Notes: generated by a model from the letters alone, not told the origin. A stretch of 64,000 bases of DNA from CAZUAQ01 sp964618455 (GCA_964618455.1 CAZUAQ010000008.1:1-64000); one strand, 5' to 3'; numbered from the stretch's first letter, positions 25,840-35,646 are shown. Translations and numbers: made by a program.

Positions 25840-28368
25840 ATGCCGGAGCGCCTCTTCAATTCAGCGACGCGCCTGCGGTCGTGCACACGCCGGACAATCT
25901 GTTTCATCTTGCTTGGGGGCCTGGCGCTGCCGGGCAACCGCGCGGTGGGGGAAACGCTCAGCTTCGCTCAGAACGTGAACGGCTACACGGGTGCGCGTGA
26001 TACGTTCATCAAGGGAAGTCAGCCCACTACCAACTTCGGCGGATCCAGCCGTTGCGAGTGGGATGGCGAGGATGCGGGGGGTATGGACTACGCCCTGGTG
26101 CGTTTCGAAAACCTATTCGGCGGTGGGGCCGATCAGATTCAACCCGGTGACCAGATCACCTCCGCTGAGCTGGTGTATGTCGTGGATGACGCGGGCGACG
26201 CCGCCGGACTGCATGAGGTGACGGTGGACTGGGATCCGGGCACGGTGACCTACAACAATTTCGGTGGCGACAGCGGCGTTCAGTCGGATGAATACGGTGC
26301 GTTGATCAGATCAGCGAATGGGACCTTTTCCACGAACACCGTCGATGTGACACTGAGTCTGATCGGGTGGGAACAGGATCCTTCGGCGAACAAGGGATGG
26401 ATCTTCGTGCCAACCGGCAGCAACGGTGTCCAGTTCTTCAGTTCCGAAGAGCCGTCCACGGGCTTTCGCGTTCGCCTTGACGTGGTCGTGAACGAAGGCC
26501 CGCCCCAATCGAAAGTGCTCGAGGTCAAGCATACCCCCTACCTGCAACTCGGTGACGCTCCCCTGGCGAGCACCGGTCCGGGCATCGGCGACACCGATCA
26601 GATCACGATCGTCTGGCAGACGGTGGAAGGCGGAGGGATCGGCGAGCCCGACGATTTCTTCGAAGTCGAATACCGCCCGGTCGGCGCGGGTTCGTATCTT
26701 CCCGCCGGGCCGGTGGAGACGCTGGATACGGGAACGCAAACACGGATCAACCATGCGGTGACGATCACCGGGTTGAATTACCATGCCGACTACGAGTACC
26801 GCGTGATTCACAAGCGTCAGCCCGCCACGCCCGTCACCGTCGCGACGTACACCGGGCAGTTCCAGACACGGCTCGCTCCCGGTGACAGCACCTCCTTTAC
26901 ACTCGCGGCCTACGGCGACTCCGCTTCGATCAACGATTCGGCCACCATGGCGCGATTCGAAAGTGTGATGTCCCGGATCACGCTGCTCGATCCGGCGTTC
27001 GTCTCTTTGTTGGGCGACAACATCTATGACAACGGGACGCACCCGGAACTGGATGCCCGACTCGATCCGACGGTGGCCCCGATCCAGTCGGCGTTCATTC
27101 GCAATCACATTGAATACTACTGCAACGGCAACCACGACTCCGGGGGAACCACGCACGGTGTTCCCTCGCTCGACAACTACTACTGCCCCGTCCCGGTGCA
27201 GGGCGTGACGAGCCCGATTGCCGGACCGGCCAACGAGACGGCGGAATTCAACTACTCGTTCGATTACGGGCTGGCGCACATCGTTGTGATCGATTCGACG
27301 GCGTGGGGCGGTGTCAACAACGATGACGGCGTGATTCCGTGGGTGACTCCGCAACGCCAGTCGGCGATCGCCGCGTGGCTGGAAGCGGATCTCCAGGCAT
27401 CGGATGCGCAATGGACCATCGTGTGCACACACCATCCGCCGGTGGCCACGCTGGACAAGAGCGACCAGACCACCATGGCGACGATGCTCATTCCCATTCT
27501 CGTGAGCAACGATGTGGATCTCCTGCTCGTGGGGCATGCCCACAACTACCAGCGAAGTTATCCGCTCACCGGATACTCCGGCGGGGCGCAGTTCACGCTC
27601 GACGCGAGCGACGTCTATGAGAAGGGAGACCAGGTCATCGAAGTGGTCGCGGGGACCGGCGGGCGTGACATTCGCGGTGGGACACCGGACAGCGCCGCCA
27701 CCTGGCTGAGGTCGTATTTCTCAGGTACCAACGGCGGCGAAGTCGGTCCCTTGCTGGTCGAGGTCAAGCCGGACGAGTTGCACGTGAAGTTCATCTTCGC
27801 CTCCGACGGAAGTGTGCGCGACGAGTTTCGCATCCAGATGCCCGGGCCGCGCATCGATCTGTCGCCGGAGTCGATCACGCGAACAGTCTTTCTCGGCGAC
27901 GGACTGCCGAACGATGTCTTCACCGTCACCAACGGCGGCCCGGAGACGCTGAACTACACGATCAACGACAACGTCGGTTGGCTGGATGTGTCGCCGACGT
28001 CGGGCGAGTCCACCGGCGAGAGCGATCCCATTGATGTGCTCTATACCGATGTGGCGGCGCTGCCCGTCGGCGAATATATGGCCACGATCACTGTCACCTC
28101 GCCCGACGCCGCGAACAGCCCGCGGACGCTCCTGGTCACCGTGCGGGTCGAATCGGTAGCTCCGGATTTCGACGGCGACAGTGACGTCGACCTGGACGAC
28201 TTCGCACATCTGCAGGAGTGCTTCTCCGGCGCGGCTGCCCAGGAGGACCCCGCGTGCGCGGATACGCTGCTTACGCCGGACACGCAGGTAGACGTTCTGG
28301 ACCTGGCAGCTTTCATGGAATGCTTGAGTGGACAGAATGTGCCCGCGGAGCGCACCTGTGATGACTGA
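25840..28368 (+). CDS. Secreted metallophosphatase (purple acid phosphatase-like) with DNRLRE-type, BACON-like and dockerin-like modules
   Basis: This is an 842-residue protein starting at ATG 25840 with AGGAG upstream (25821-25825). A signal peptide (ICFILLGGLALPG) comes first. Residues 40-215 form a DNRLRE/CBM96-like beta-sandwich (DTFIKGSQPTTNFGG). An FN3-like purple-acid-phosphatase N-domain is followed by the metallophosphatase core with the metal motifs YGDSA, GDNIYDNG, NGNHDSGG, THHPP and GHAHNYQRS. A BACON-like sandwich (LNYTINDNVGWLDVSPTSG) follows, then a dockerin-like tail (DFDGDSDVDLDD) with ECFSG and ECLSG. It is predicted to release phosphate from extracellular organic phosphate, although the substrate is not visible from sequence. 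Confidence 0.85.
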   Translation: MPERLFNSATRLRSCTRRTICFILLGGLALPGNRAVGETLSFAQNVNGYTGARDTFIKGSQPTTNFGGSSRCEWDGEDAGGMDYALVRFENLFGGGADQIQPGDQITSAELVYVVDDAGDAAGLHEVTVDWDPGTVTYNNFGGDSGVQSDEYGALIRSANGTFSTNTVDVTLSLIGWEQDPSANKGWIFVPTGSNGVQFFSSEEPSTGFRVRLDVVVNEGPPQSKVLEVKHTPYLQLGDAPLASTGPGIGDTDQITIVWQTVEGGGIGEPDDFFEVEYRPVGAGSYLPAGPVETLDTGTQTRINHAVTITGLNYHADYEYRVIHKRQPATPVTVATYTGQFQTRLAPGDSTSFTLAAYGDSASINDSATMARFESVMSRITLLDPAFVSLLGDNIYDNGTHPELDARLDPTVAPIQSAFIRNHIEYYCNGNHDSGGTTHGVPSLDNYYCPVPVQGVTSPIAGPANETAEFNYSFDYGLAHIVVIDSTAWGGVNNDDGVIPWVTPQRQSAIAAWLEADLQASDAQWTIVCTHHPPVATLDKSDQTTMATMLIPILVSNDVDLLLVGHAHNYQRSYPLTGYSGGAQFTLDASDVYEKGDQVIEVVAGTGGRDIRGGTPDSAATWLRSYFSGTNGGEVGPLLVEVKPDELHVKFIFASDGSVRDEFRIQMPGPRIDLSPESITRTVFLGDGLPNDVFTVTNGGPETLNYTINDNVGWLDVSPTSGESTGESDPIDVLYTDVAALPVGEYMATITVTSPDAANSPRTLLVTVRVESVAPDFDGDSDVDLDDFAHLQECFSGAAAQEDPACADTLLTPDTQVDVLDLAAFMECLSGQNVPAERTCDD

Positions 28369-28415
28369 CGAGTCGCATGGAACGGCCAAGCGCCATTAAA
28401 GCGAATGCGCAAGAC

Positions 28416-28455
28416 AAACCCCCGTTCACGCCACATGACGCGAACGGGGGTTGTT
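28416..28455. terminator. Bidirectional terminator between phosphatase and glnB
   Basis: AACCCCCGTTC (28417-28427) pairs perfectly with GAACGGGGGTT (28442-28452). GTTTC follows on the plus strand, and GTCTTGCG follows on the minus strand. It lies between two convergent genes and can serve both. Confidence 0.8.
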
Positions 28456-28476
28456 TCATAAGCAATGCGCCCGTCG

Positions 28477-28812
28477 TCAGATCGCTTCGCGACCGCGCTC
28501 ACCGGTGCGGATCCGGATGATCTCATCGAGAGGGGTGATGAAGATCTTGCCGTCTCCCACCGCGCCGCTGTTGGCGGCACTGCGGATCGCCTCGATCGCC
28601 GGCTCGACGAATTCATCATTGCAGGCGATTTCCACGCGGACCTTGGGGATCAGGTTCGGCGTGTACGCCGTGCCGCGATAGATGTCCTGCTCCATCGAGC
28701 GCCCGTGGCCCGAGACGCGCGACACGGTGATACGCGACACGTCCGCCTTCACGAGGGCCTCGCGAACCGCATCGAGTTTACTTTCCTGAATGATCGCGGT
28801 GACCATTTTCAT
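28477..28812 (-). CDS. glnB: PII nitrogen regulatory protein
   Basis: This is a 111-residue protein, the usual PII length, starting at ATG 28812 six bases after a near-perfect AAAGGAGG. The PII T-loop is visible as GHGRSMEQDIYRGTAYT, with Tyr50 in the position of the uridylylated Tyr51 of E. coli GlnB. The C-terminal signature GDGKIFITPLDEIIRIRTGE is intact. It begins 14 bp after the stop of amtB, so it belongs to the classical amtB-PII operon, in which PII plugs the channel when nitrogen is ample. By position it functions as a GlnK-type protein; sequence alone does not separate GlnB from GlnK. Confidence 0.96.
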   Translation of the reverse strand: MKMVTAIIQESKLDAVREALVKADVSRITVSRVSGHGRSMEQDIYRGTAYTPNLIPKVRVEIACNDEFVEPAIEAIRSAANSGAVGDGKIFITPLDEIIRIRTGERGREAI

Positions 28813-28826
28813 CGGTGCCTCCTTTC

Positions 28827-30209
28827 TCAGCTCGCCGCCGTCAGCATGCCGTACCCGTGCTCGCCGTGGAACGCATGATCCAGACCGGCCATTTCATCCT
28901 CCGCCGGGGCGCGAAGCCCGATGGTCTTGTCCACGAGAACCGCGATGATCAACGCCAGCACGGCCGCATAAGCCATGGCGATCAGGACGGCCAGGACCTG
29001 GATCCAGAGCTGTCCCATCACGCTGTCGGGTGCCATCGATTCCCGGATGAAGAACGTCAGCAGGATGGCGCCGACCGTTCCGCCGACGCCGTGAATCCCG
29101 AACGCATCGAGACTGTCGTCGTAACCGAGCTTGTTCTTCAGAAGAATAGCCCCGTAGCAGATAAACGCGGCAACAATACCAAGCACGAGGGCGCCTCCCG
29201 GTTGAACGACACCGGCGGCGGGCGTCACGGCGACCAGTCCGGCAAGAATGCCCGACGCGAAGCCGAGTCCCGTGGCTTTGCCCTGGTGCAGACCTTCGAT
29301 CAGCATCCAGGTCAGCGCCCCGGCCGCGGCGGCCGTTTGCGTCGCGGTCAATGCCTGTGCGGTGGCCAGCCCGCTATGAACGGCACTGCCGGCGTTAAAG
29401 CCGAACCAACCGACCCAGAGCAACCCTGCCCCGATCATGGTCATGACCAGGTTGCTCGGCCGCATGGCGGTCACGGGGTAGCCGCGCCGCGCGCCGAGAT
29501 ACAACGCAATGACCAGACCGCTGATGCCCGAAGAGATATGGACGACGGTTCCGCCGGCGAAATCGATCGCGCCCATCTTGTAAAGGAAACCATTTTCCTG
29601 CCAGACCCAATGGCAGAGGGGGTTGTAAACCAGAAGACCCCAGATCGCGATGAAGACACAGTACCCGCGAAAGCGTACACGCTCGGCGAAGGCGCCGGCG
29701 ATGAGCGCGGGCGTGATGATGGCAAACTTGCCCTGGAACATGCAGAAGACGTACTCGGGTACGCCGTCAGCGCGGATGACGTCATCAATGCTACGCAAGA
29801 GGACAAGTCCGCTGTCCCAGCCGCACCAGCCGCCCAGGATTTGCGTTTCTCCAAAGGCCATCGCGAATCCGCAGATCACCCAGAGCACGGTCATAATGCC
29901 CATGGCCGCGAAGCTGTGCATCATCGTGCCCATGACGTTCTTGGTCCGCACCAGTCCGCCGTAGAACATGGCGAGACCGGGAATCATGAGCAGCACCAGC
30001 GCCGTCGAGGTCAGCATCCACGCCGTGGATCCCGAATCCACTTCAGGCGCCGTCGCCGCTTCGACCACGTCCTCGGCGGCCTGGAGAACGCCCTCCGTGA
30101 GATCCGGTTCCGCTGATCCATTACCGTCCTGCGCGTGCAGGACCCCCGCCGCGGTGACGAGCAACACGCCCGCCAGCCACCACGGGATCCACCGTCGCCT
30201 GCGATCCAT
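28827..30209 (-). CDS. amtB: Ammonium transporter
   Basis: This is a 460-residue protein from ATG 30209 (MDRRRRW). A cleavable signal peptide is expected, followed by an acidic periplasmic stretch and eleven hydrophobic helices. Diagnostic Amt blocks include FYGGLVRTKNV, the AFAERVRFRG region, and the twin-histidine pore positions in NPLCHWVW and in FGIHGVGGTVGA. The cytoplasmic tail ends in FHGEHGYGM. The glnB gene follows directly. A longer frame to 30335 was rejected because it has no family similarity and lies in the promoter region. Confidence 0.95.
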   Translation of the reverse strand: MDRRRRWIPWWLAGVLLVTAAGVLHAQDGNGSAEPDLTEGVLQAAEDVVEAATAPEVDSGSTAWMLTSTALVLLMIPGLAMFYGGLVRTKNVMGTMMHSFAAMGIMTVLWVICGFAMAFGETQILGGWCGWDSGLVLLRSIDDVIRADGVPEYVFCMFQGKFAIITPALIAGAFAERVRFRGYCVFIAIWGLLVYNPLCHWVWQENGFLYKMGAIDFAGGTVVHISSGISGLVIALYLGARRGYPVTAMRPSNLVMTMIGAGLLWVGWFGFNAGSAVHSGLATAQALTATQTAAAAGALTWMLIEGLHQGKATGLGFASGILAGLVAVTPAAGVVQPGGALVLGIVAAFICYGAILLKNKLGYDDSLDAFGIHGVGGTVGAILLTFFIRESMAPDSVMGQLWIQVLAVLIAMAYAAVLALIIAVLVDKTIGLRAPAEDEMAGLDHAFHGEHGYGMLTAAS

Positions 30210-30753
30210 GACCACACCCTTCCTTTCCATAGAGAATCCCACTGCGCAAGAGAACGCGCAGCATGCTTTTCGAATCCGCCCGGGTCCCGGCGACACGCGG
30301 CCGAGGATCGATCGGCGGAACGTTTTCAGGCGCAAGGAGGCCTTCGGTTGAAGTGGTTCAAAATGTGAATGTCTTCACGGGTGACCGACTTCAAGGTACA
30401 GGCAGCCTTGCATCGATCCCAAGCGAAACCCGCGCAGAGTTGCGGCGGGTGCATGAGTCCAAAAGATGGCTGGCAATAGGCATGCCTGATGTCCGAAACA
30501 GCCGGTCGCCATGCAACAGATACCGCTTTTTCGCCGATAAGCCGGGGTAATTGACACGGGGGGGTGCGCGCACAACAAGCAGGATTGTTCCCCGTGCCTA
30601 CAGGCGAGGCATGGCGGCGGCTGCGACGGCACTGCTTCGGTTCGGCCGGTGGGGTTTACACTGAACGCTCGTTCAGGGACACTGATACTCGCATGGGTGA
30701 GTTCATTCCCGGAAGTAACCTTTTTCCTCCCCCGCAATCATGAGGAACAGGCC
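30210..30753. other. Divergent regulatory region between amtB and the CII-like regulator
   Basis: This 544-bp region separates two divergent transcription units. No gene is supported. It contains the promoter of the regulator gene with a 16-bp palindrome (30661-30676). The amtB-proximal part has no element that I can assign with confidence. Confidence 0.5.
30655..30689 (+). promoter_or_regulatory. Promoter with palindromic operator upstream of CII-like regulator
   Basis: TTTACA (30655-30660) is a good -35 match. The perfect palindrome CTGAACGCTCGTTCAG follows at 30661-30676, just where an RNA polymerase spacer would be. A -10 element is weak (GACACT at 30678 or GATACT at 30684). The core GAAC-N4-GTTC also matches the Gram-positive-type LexA box. 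Repression by the downstream regulator or by LexA is inference. Confidence 0.5.
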
Positions 30754-31236
30754 ATGCGGCGTTCACACGAAGTGCTGAAGAAGGCGGCCGACAAAGTCGG
30801 CGTGAAGGCGCTGGCGGCAGAACTGAGGCTGTCGCAGGCCCTGGTTTACAAGTGGTGCCAGGATCATGACACCTCCGACCCGGATTCGAGCGGAGCCCGC
30901 AATCCGCTCGATCGCCTCGCCCAGATCTACCACCTCACTGAAGACATCGACCTGGTCAACTGGATCTGCCACGAGGCGGGCGGCTTCTATTGCCCCAACC
31001 CTGGATCGGGGGACGGCGATCCAGGCACCGAACTGCTCATGGGCACGCAGCAGCTCGTCAAAGAGTTCAGCGACATGCTTGAGGAAGTCAGCCGCTCGAT
31101 CGCCGATGACGGATTGATCGAACCTTCCGAGGCCGCGCGTATTCGTCGCCATTGGGAGACGCTCAAGCGTGTGAGCGAACGGTTCGTCGTCAATGCCGAA
31201 ACCGGCGCCTTTGCGGAAAAGAAAGAGGAGTCCTGA
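30754..31236 (+). CDS. Phage CII-like helix-turn-helix regulator
   Basis: This is a 160-residue protein from ATG 30754, with GAGGAA upstream. Residues 5-32 form a helix-turn-helix (KKAADKVGVKALAAELRL then SQALVYKWCQ). They are followed by NPLDRLAQIYHLTEDIDLVNWICHEAGGFYCPNP-like sequence, the pattern of the Phage_CP76/CII regulatory family found in many planctomycetes and proteobacteria. The C-terminal half is helical and charged (EFSDMLEEVSRSI). It lies alone between the amtB operon and the respiratory cluster and reads towards the latter. A role in controlling respiration is suggested by position only. Confidence 0.75.
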   Translation: MRRSHEVLKKAADKVGVKALAAELRLSQALVYKWCQDHDTSDPDSSGARNPLDRLAQIYHLTEDIDLVNWICHEAGGFYCPNPGSGDGDPGTELLMGTQQLVKEFSDMLEEVSRSIADDGLIEPSEAARIRRHWETLKRVSERFVVNAETGAFAEKKEES

Positions 31237-31673
31237 ACGGGCCATTCGAGAATGCATCCCCATTCGGCCCGGCGCCCGGTATTCATGACTTTCATTGTAG
31301 CAAGCCTTGACACCTGAAGATGACATGAACCAACACATCCAAGTTCTCCAAAGAGACTTCGTTTGTCTTTCCATTCGTGTCGTGTCATGGTTTGTTTTGA
31401 AAGAACGTGAAACTCAGGTTTCGCGCGTTCATTGCACTTCGAAGTGTTGATGGAAGGGCACGCGCCGACTATTATCTCATCGTGATCGACCTTCCGGGGG
31501 CGGATGCATCGGCACCTGTCACCAGCTGTCAGTAACGCGTGTCCCCTTACGATCGTGATAGACACAAAGCCTGCCTTGCCGAATCTCTGAGTGCTGCACG
31601 GTGCCTCGACGAGCCGTCTGACGGTACCGCCAACAACTTCAGCATGATCCGGCCTGCAACTTGGAGTGACCCG
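31237..31673. other. Leader region of the respiratory cluster
   Basis: This 437-bp region precedes actA. A TTGACA box occurs near 31307 without a convincing -10 at the normal distance. No operator palindrome or coding frame was accepted. The GC-rich part just upstream of actA may encode in-frame extra residues if ATG 31644 is used instead of GTG 31674. Confidence 0.4.
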
Positions 31674-32351
31674 GTGTCCCGAGTGTTCCCGCCTCGTTCT
31701 CGAACCTACTTCCTGATCGGAATGACGGGGGTTCTTATTTTCAGTGCCATGGTCGTCGCGGGCGTGACCTATTACGCGACGCCCAAGTATTCTCGGGTCG
31801 GCTACGCTCCGGTGCAGCCGATCAAGTTCAGCCACAAGATCCACGTCGGCCAACTCGGACTTGACTGCACCTATTGCCACAATCACGTGGACGAATCATC
31901 CCATGCCAACGTGCCGTCGCTGCACACCTGCTGGAACTGTCATGGCAGCGATCGCGGCAACATCAAGTCGGCGAGTCCCTCGTTGGCGCCGTTGCGGGAG
32001 TCGTGGGAGACCGGAAAGCCCCTGGAATGGATTCGGATTCACCAGGTTCCCGATTACGCCTATTTCAATCATGCCGTTCACGTGGCCCGCGGCGTCAGTT
32101 GCGTGAGCTGTCACGGGCAGATCAACGAGATGGAAGTGGTCTCGCATGTCGAGTCGCTGTCCATGGGCTGGTGTCTGGAATGCCACCGCAACTGGGAACC
32201 GAACATGCGCCCGGCGGAGCAGGTCACCAACCTGGAATGGCCGGAGTCGGATCCGCTTTATGAAGAAGGCAAGCAGGATGCCCTGATCGCGCACCTGAGA
32301 GATACGGTCGGCATCAACCCGCCCGAGGACTGTTCGGCATGCCACCGGTAA
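31674..32351 (+). CDS. actA: Alternative complex III pentahaem cytochrome c subunit ActA
   Basis: This is a 225-residue protein. I prefer GTG 31674, seven bases after GGAG; ATG 31644 in the same frame lacks a ribosome-binding site. One N-terminal membrane helix (YFLIGMTGVLIFSAMVVAG) anchors it, and the rest is periplasmic. Five CxxCH haem sites are visible: CTYCH, CWNCH, CVSCH, CLECH and CSACH. A single-helix pentahaem protein followed by ActB is diagnostic of alternative complex III, a quinol oxidase complex unrelated to bc1. It is first in the operon, and actB starts 25 bp downstream. Confidence 0.9.
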   Translation: MSRVFPPRSRTYFLIGMTGVLIFSAMVVAGVTYYATPKYSRVGYAPVQPIKFSHKIHVGQLGLDCTYCHNHVDESSHANVPSLHTCWNCHGSDRGNIKSASPSLAPLRESWETGKPLEWIRIHQVPDYAYFNHAVHVARGVSCVSCHGQINEMEVVSHVESLSMGWCLECHRNWEPNMRPAEQVTNLEWPESDPLYEEGKQDALIAHLRDTVGINPPEDCSACHR

Positions 32352-32376
32352 ACTGGCAGGAGAACTGACGAATCGC

Positions 32377-35300
32377 ATGAGTGACGAGCAGAAACAGGTG
32401 AAGGGCATGTGGCGGTCGCTGGACGAATACGCGGACACGCCCGCGTTCCGCGCATGGGTCGAGAGTGAATTTCCCGCCATGGCGGCGGAACTCGACCGCG
32501 CCGGCGGAGGCTTCAGCCGGCGCCGCCTGTTGACGTACATGGGAGCGTCGCTGGGGCTGGCCGGGCTGGGCACGATGAGCGGATGCCGCCGGCAGCAGAA
32601 GAACATCCTGCCGTACCAGGTCAAGCCGCCGGAGATCGTGCCGGGCAAGGCGCTTTACTACGCCACGACGGTCACGCTGGCCGGGCAACCGATCGGTGTC
32701 CTGGCCGAAACGCATGAGGGCCGACCGACCAAGCTCGAAGGCAATCCGAAGCACCCCGCCAGCAGAGGCAGCCTGCCGTCATGGGCACAGGCGAGCATTC
32801 TCGATCTGTACGATCCCGATCGCTCGCGTGTGAATCTGCACGACGGCAAGCCGGTTCGCTGGAAGGATGATGTCGTTCCGATGCTCGATGAGCTCGGGCG
32901 GCGGTACCGTGAAAAGAAGGGTCAGGGGTTGGCGATCCTCATGGAGCGCTACGCCTCCCCGGCGGTGGATCATGTGCTCGAGCATCTCGTGCAGGGGATG
33001 CCGGACGCGGTCATCTGCGAATTCGAGCCGTCGGATGGTGTCGTTGCCAATGCAAATCTCAACGCGTCGCGCGTGGATCTGAGCCGGGCGAAAGTGATAC
33101 TTGCGCTCGATGCGGATTTCCTGAACACCGAGGAACAGGGCACGCGTCATCAACGCGCGTTCGCCGCCGGGCGATCGATGGAATCACCGGACGATGCGAT
33201 GAACCGGCTCTACGTGGTCGAACCGCATCTGACGGTGACGGGCCTGGCCGCCGACCATCGGCTTCGGTTGAAGGCGAGCCTGATGACGGCGTACGTTTCT
33301 CGGCTGGCCCGCGCCGTGGCGGAGCGGATCGATGAAAACATCCTGCTGCACAAGAATCCTCTTGAGAAACAGTTGGATTCAATCGACGCGGCATGGATCG
33401 ATGCCGTGGCGGATGATCTGGTCGCGCACCGGCATGAGGCGGCGGTCATCGCGAGCAAACGACAGCCGCGAGAATTGCGAATTGCCGTTGATCAGTTGAA
33501 TCGCGCTTTAAAGGGCACACTCAACGATCGGAGCCGGCATCCCTGGATGGAGATGACCCAGGCGCAGGCCGAGATTCCCTGCCTTGATCAGCGTGTGCAC
33601 ATCGCGGAACTCGCCTCGCGCATGGAGGCCGGTGACGTGGAGACGCTGCTTATCCTCGGCGGCAATCCGGCCTACGATGCCCCGGCGGATCTCGGCATGG
33701 GCTCACTGATCGAGAAGGTCAACGAATCAATCCACCTCAGCCATGACGCCAACGAGACGTCGGCGGCCGTGTCGTGGCACATCCCCGCCGCGCATGCACT
33801 CGAGAGTTGGGGAAACGGATGGGATGGCGAAGTATTGTCGTCGCAGCAGCCGATGATCGATCCGTTGTACGGTGGCAAGACGCCGACGGAGATCCTCGCC
33901 CGCGTCGGCGGCTATGGAAATTACGATCCGTACCAGATCGCACGCGACAGTTTCCGGCGGATCACCGGCGATGTGAATTTCGAGCAGCGCTGGCGCAAAC
34001 ACCTGCACGAGGGTTTCACGAAACTCAAAGCGCTGCGACCGGCGGATTCACAACCGTGGGAAAATCTCGAGACAACCGACAATGAAACTCGCATCCGCTG
34101 GGTAAGTGCGGAAGACCCACTCTCCGCCGAGGGCATCGAAATCGTCTTCGGGATCGATGCCAGCGTTTACGATGGCCGCTTCGCCAACAACGGCTGGCTT
34201 CAGGAATGCCCCGACCCGGTGACCAAGCTCACGTGGGACAACGCCGCCATCTGCTCCCCGAACACTGCGAAAAAGCTGGACGCCAGGACAGGCGACCACG
34301 TCACCATCACCGTCGGCGATGCGCGTGTGACGCTGCCGGTGCTCATCATGCCGGGTTCGGCGGACGACTCCATCCTGTTGCCGCTGGGTTACGGCCGGCG
34401 CGCAGGCGGTCATCTCGCCCAGCAGGCGGGATTCGATGTCTATCCGCTTCGCACGAGTACCCGCATGGGCTTCACCGTGGCCGACAGCGTGAAGCGTTCG
34501 GAAGGCACCACTGCCCTGGCGACGACGCAGGACCACTGGTCGATCGATCTGCACGAGATCGTCGACGACGTGCTCGAGGAGCGCGCGATCGTGCGCGAGG
34601 CGGACCTGGAGACCTGGCGCGAGGATCCCGAGTTCGCCCAGCACATGGGCATGCACCTGCCGCACCACGACAATATTTCCCAAGCGCCGGAGATGACCGG
34701 CGAGCACCAGTGGGCCATGGTCATCGACCTGACCAAGTGCATCGGGTGCAACGCGTGCGCGGTGGCGTGCCAGGCGGAGAACAACATTCCCGTCGTCGGC
34801 AAGGACGAAGTGATGATGGGGCGCGAGATGAACTGGATGCGCGTGGATCGCTATTTCCGCGGCGACGACCCGAGCGGCGATGTCGGCGTGACGACGCAGC
34901 CGATGCTCTGTCAGCATTGCGAGAACGCCCCGTGCGAGCCGGTCTGTCCGGTGAATGCCACGGTGCACGACCATGACGGCCTGAACGTCATGGTCTATAA
35001 CCGCTGCATCGGAACGCGCTACTGCTCGAACAACTGCCCGTACAAGGTGCGACGGTTCAACTTCTACGAATACAACTCCGGTGTCCTCGGCGAAAGCGAT
35101 GCGCCTTTTGACGGTGAGAATTCGCCGAACCCGACCGAAGGCCTCAGCCTGCCGGTGGTGGCGCATCCGCCGATCGAAGAGCTTGCCAAGATGCAGAAGA
35201 ACCCGGACGTGACGGTGCGGATGCGCGGCGTGATGGAAAAGTGCACGTTCTGTGTGCAGCGGATCCAGCGGGCGAAGATCGACATGAAGGTGCAGGCGGG

Positions 35301-35646
35301 GCAGCAGAAGGCGGACCTCGTGCCCGACGACATGCTGCAGACCTCCTGCCAGCAGGCGTGCCCGAGCCAGGCCATCGTCTTCGGCAATCAGAGCGATCCC
35401 GACAGCGCCGTAGCGAAGGCACAGAAGAACAGCCGGAACTACGAGGTGCTCGAGCATTTGAATGTCCGGCCGCGCACGACGTACCTTGCCCGGGTACGGA
35501 ACCTGAACCCCGCCATGCCCAGGCCGGCGTGGCTGAATGTCGAGATTCCGCATCACGGCCACGGGAACGGCAAGGGCAAGCACGGTTCGCCGGACAAGGA
35601 ACACCCCGATACGCCTGAACATGCCGCCGGGGAGGTGCACGGATGA
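32377..35646 (+). CDS. actB: Alternative complex III iron-sulfur/molybdopterin-oxidoreductase-like subunit ActB
   Basis: This is a 1089-residue protein with a Tat-type signal near residue 47 (SRRRLLTYMG). Residues 60-760 resemble the molybdopterin oxidoreductase fold, but ActB proteins do not bind molybdopterin. From about residue 780 a ferredoxin domain carries four cysteine groups: CIGCNACAVAC, CQHCENAPCEPVC, CIGTRYCSNNC, and CTFC paired with CQQAC. These would hold three [4Fe-4S] clusters and one [3Fe-4S] or [4Fe-4S] cluster. Export by Tat places it in the periplasm next to ActA. The stop codon overlaps the actCD start (ATGA), indicating tight translational coupling. Confidence 0.92.
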   Translation: MSDEQKQVKGMWRSLDEYADTPAFRAWVESEFPAMAAELDRAGGGFSRRRLLTYMGASLGLAGLGTMSGCRRQQKNILPYQVKPPEIVPGKALYYATTVTLAGQPIGVLAETHEGRPTKLEGNPKHPASRGSLPSWAQASILDLYDPDRSRVNLHDGKPVRWKDDVVPMLDELGRRYREKKGQGLAILMERYASPAVDHVLEHLVQGMPDAVICEFEPSDGVVANANLNASRVDLSRAKVILALDADFLNTEEQGTRHQRAFAAGRSMESPDDAMNRLYVVEPHLTVTGLAADHRLRLKASLMTAYVSRLARAVAERIDENILLHKNPLEKQLDSIDAAWIDAVADDLVAHRHEAAVIASKRQPRELRIAVDQLNRALKGTLNDRSRHPWMEMTQAQAEIPCLDQRVHIAELASRMEAGDVETLLILGGNPAYDAPADLGMGSLIEKVNESIHLSHDANETSAAVSWHIPAAHALESWGNGWDGEVLSSQQPMIDPLYGGKTPTEILARVGGYGNYDPYQIARDSFRRITGDVNFEQRWRKHLHEGFTKLKALRPADSQPWENLETTDNETRIRWVSAEDPLSAEGIEIVFGIDASVYDGRFANNGWLQECPDPVTKLTWDNAAICSPNTAKKLDARTGDHVTITVGDARVTLPVLIMPGSADDSILLPLGYGRRAGGHLAQQAGFDVYPLRTSTRMGFTVADSVKRSEGTTALATTQDHWSIDLHEIVDDVLEERAIVREADLETWREDPEFAQHMGMHLPHHDNISQAPEMTGEHQWAMVIDLTKCIGCNACAVACQAENNIPVVGKDEVMMGREMNWMRVDRYFRGDDPSGDVGVTTQPMLCQHCENAPCEPVCPVNATVHDHDGLNVMVYNRCIGTRYCSNNCPYKVRRFNFYEYNSGVLGESDAPFDGENSPNPTEGLSLPVVAHPPIEELAKMQKNPDVTVRMRGVMEKCTFCVQRIQRAKIDMKVQAGQQKADLVPDDMLQTSCQQACPSQAIVFGNQSDPDSAVAKAQKNSRNYEVLEHLNVRPRTTYLARVRNLNPAMPRPAWLNVEIPHHGHGNGKGKHGSPDKEHPDTPEHAAGEVHG

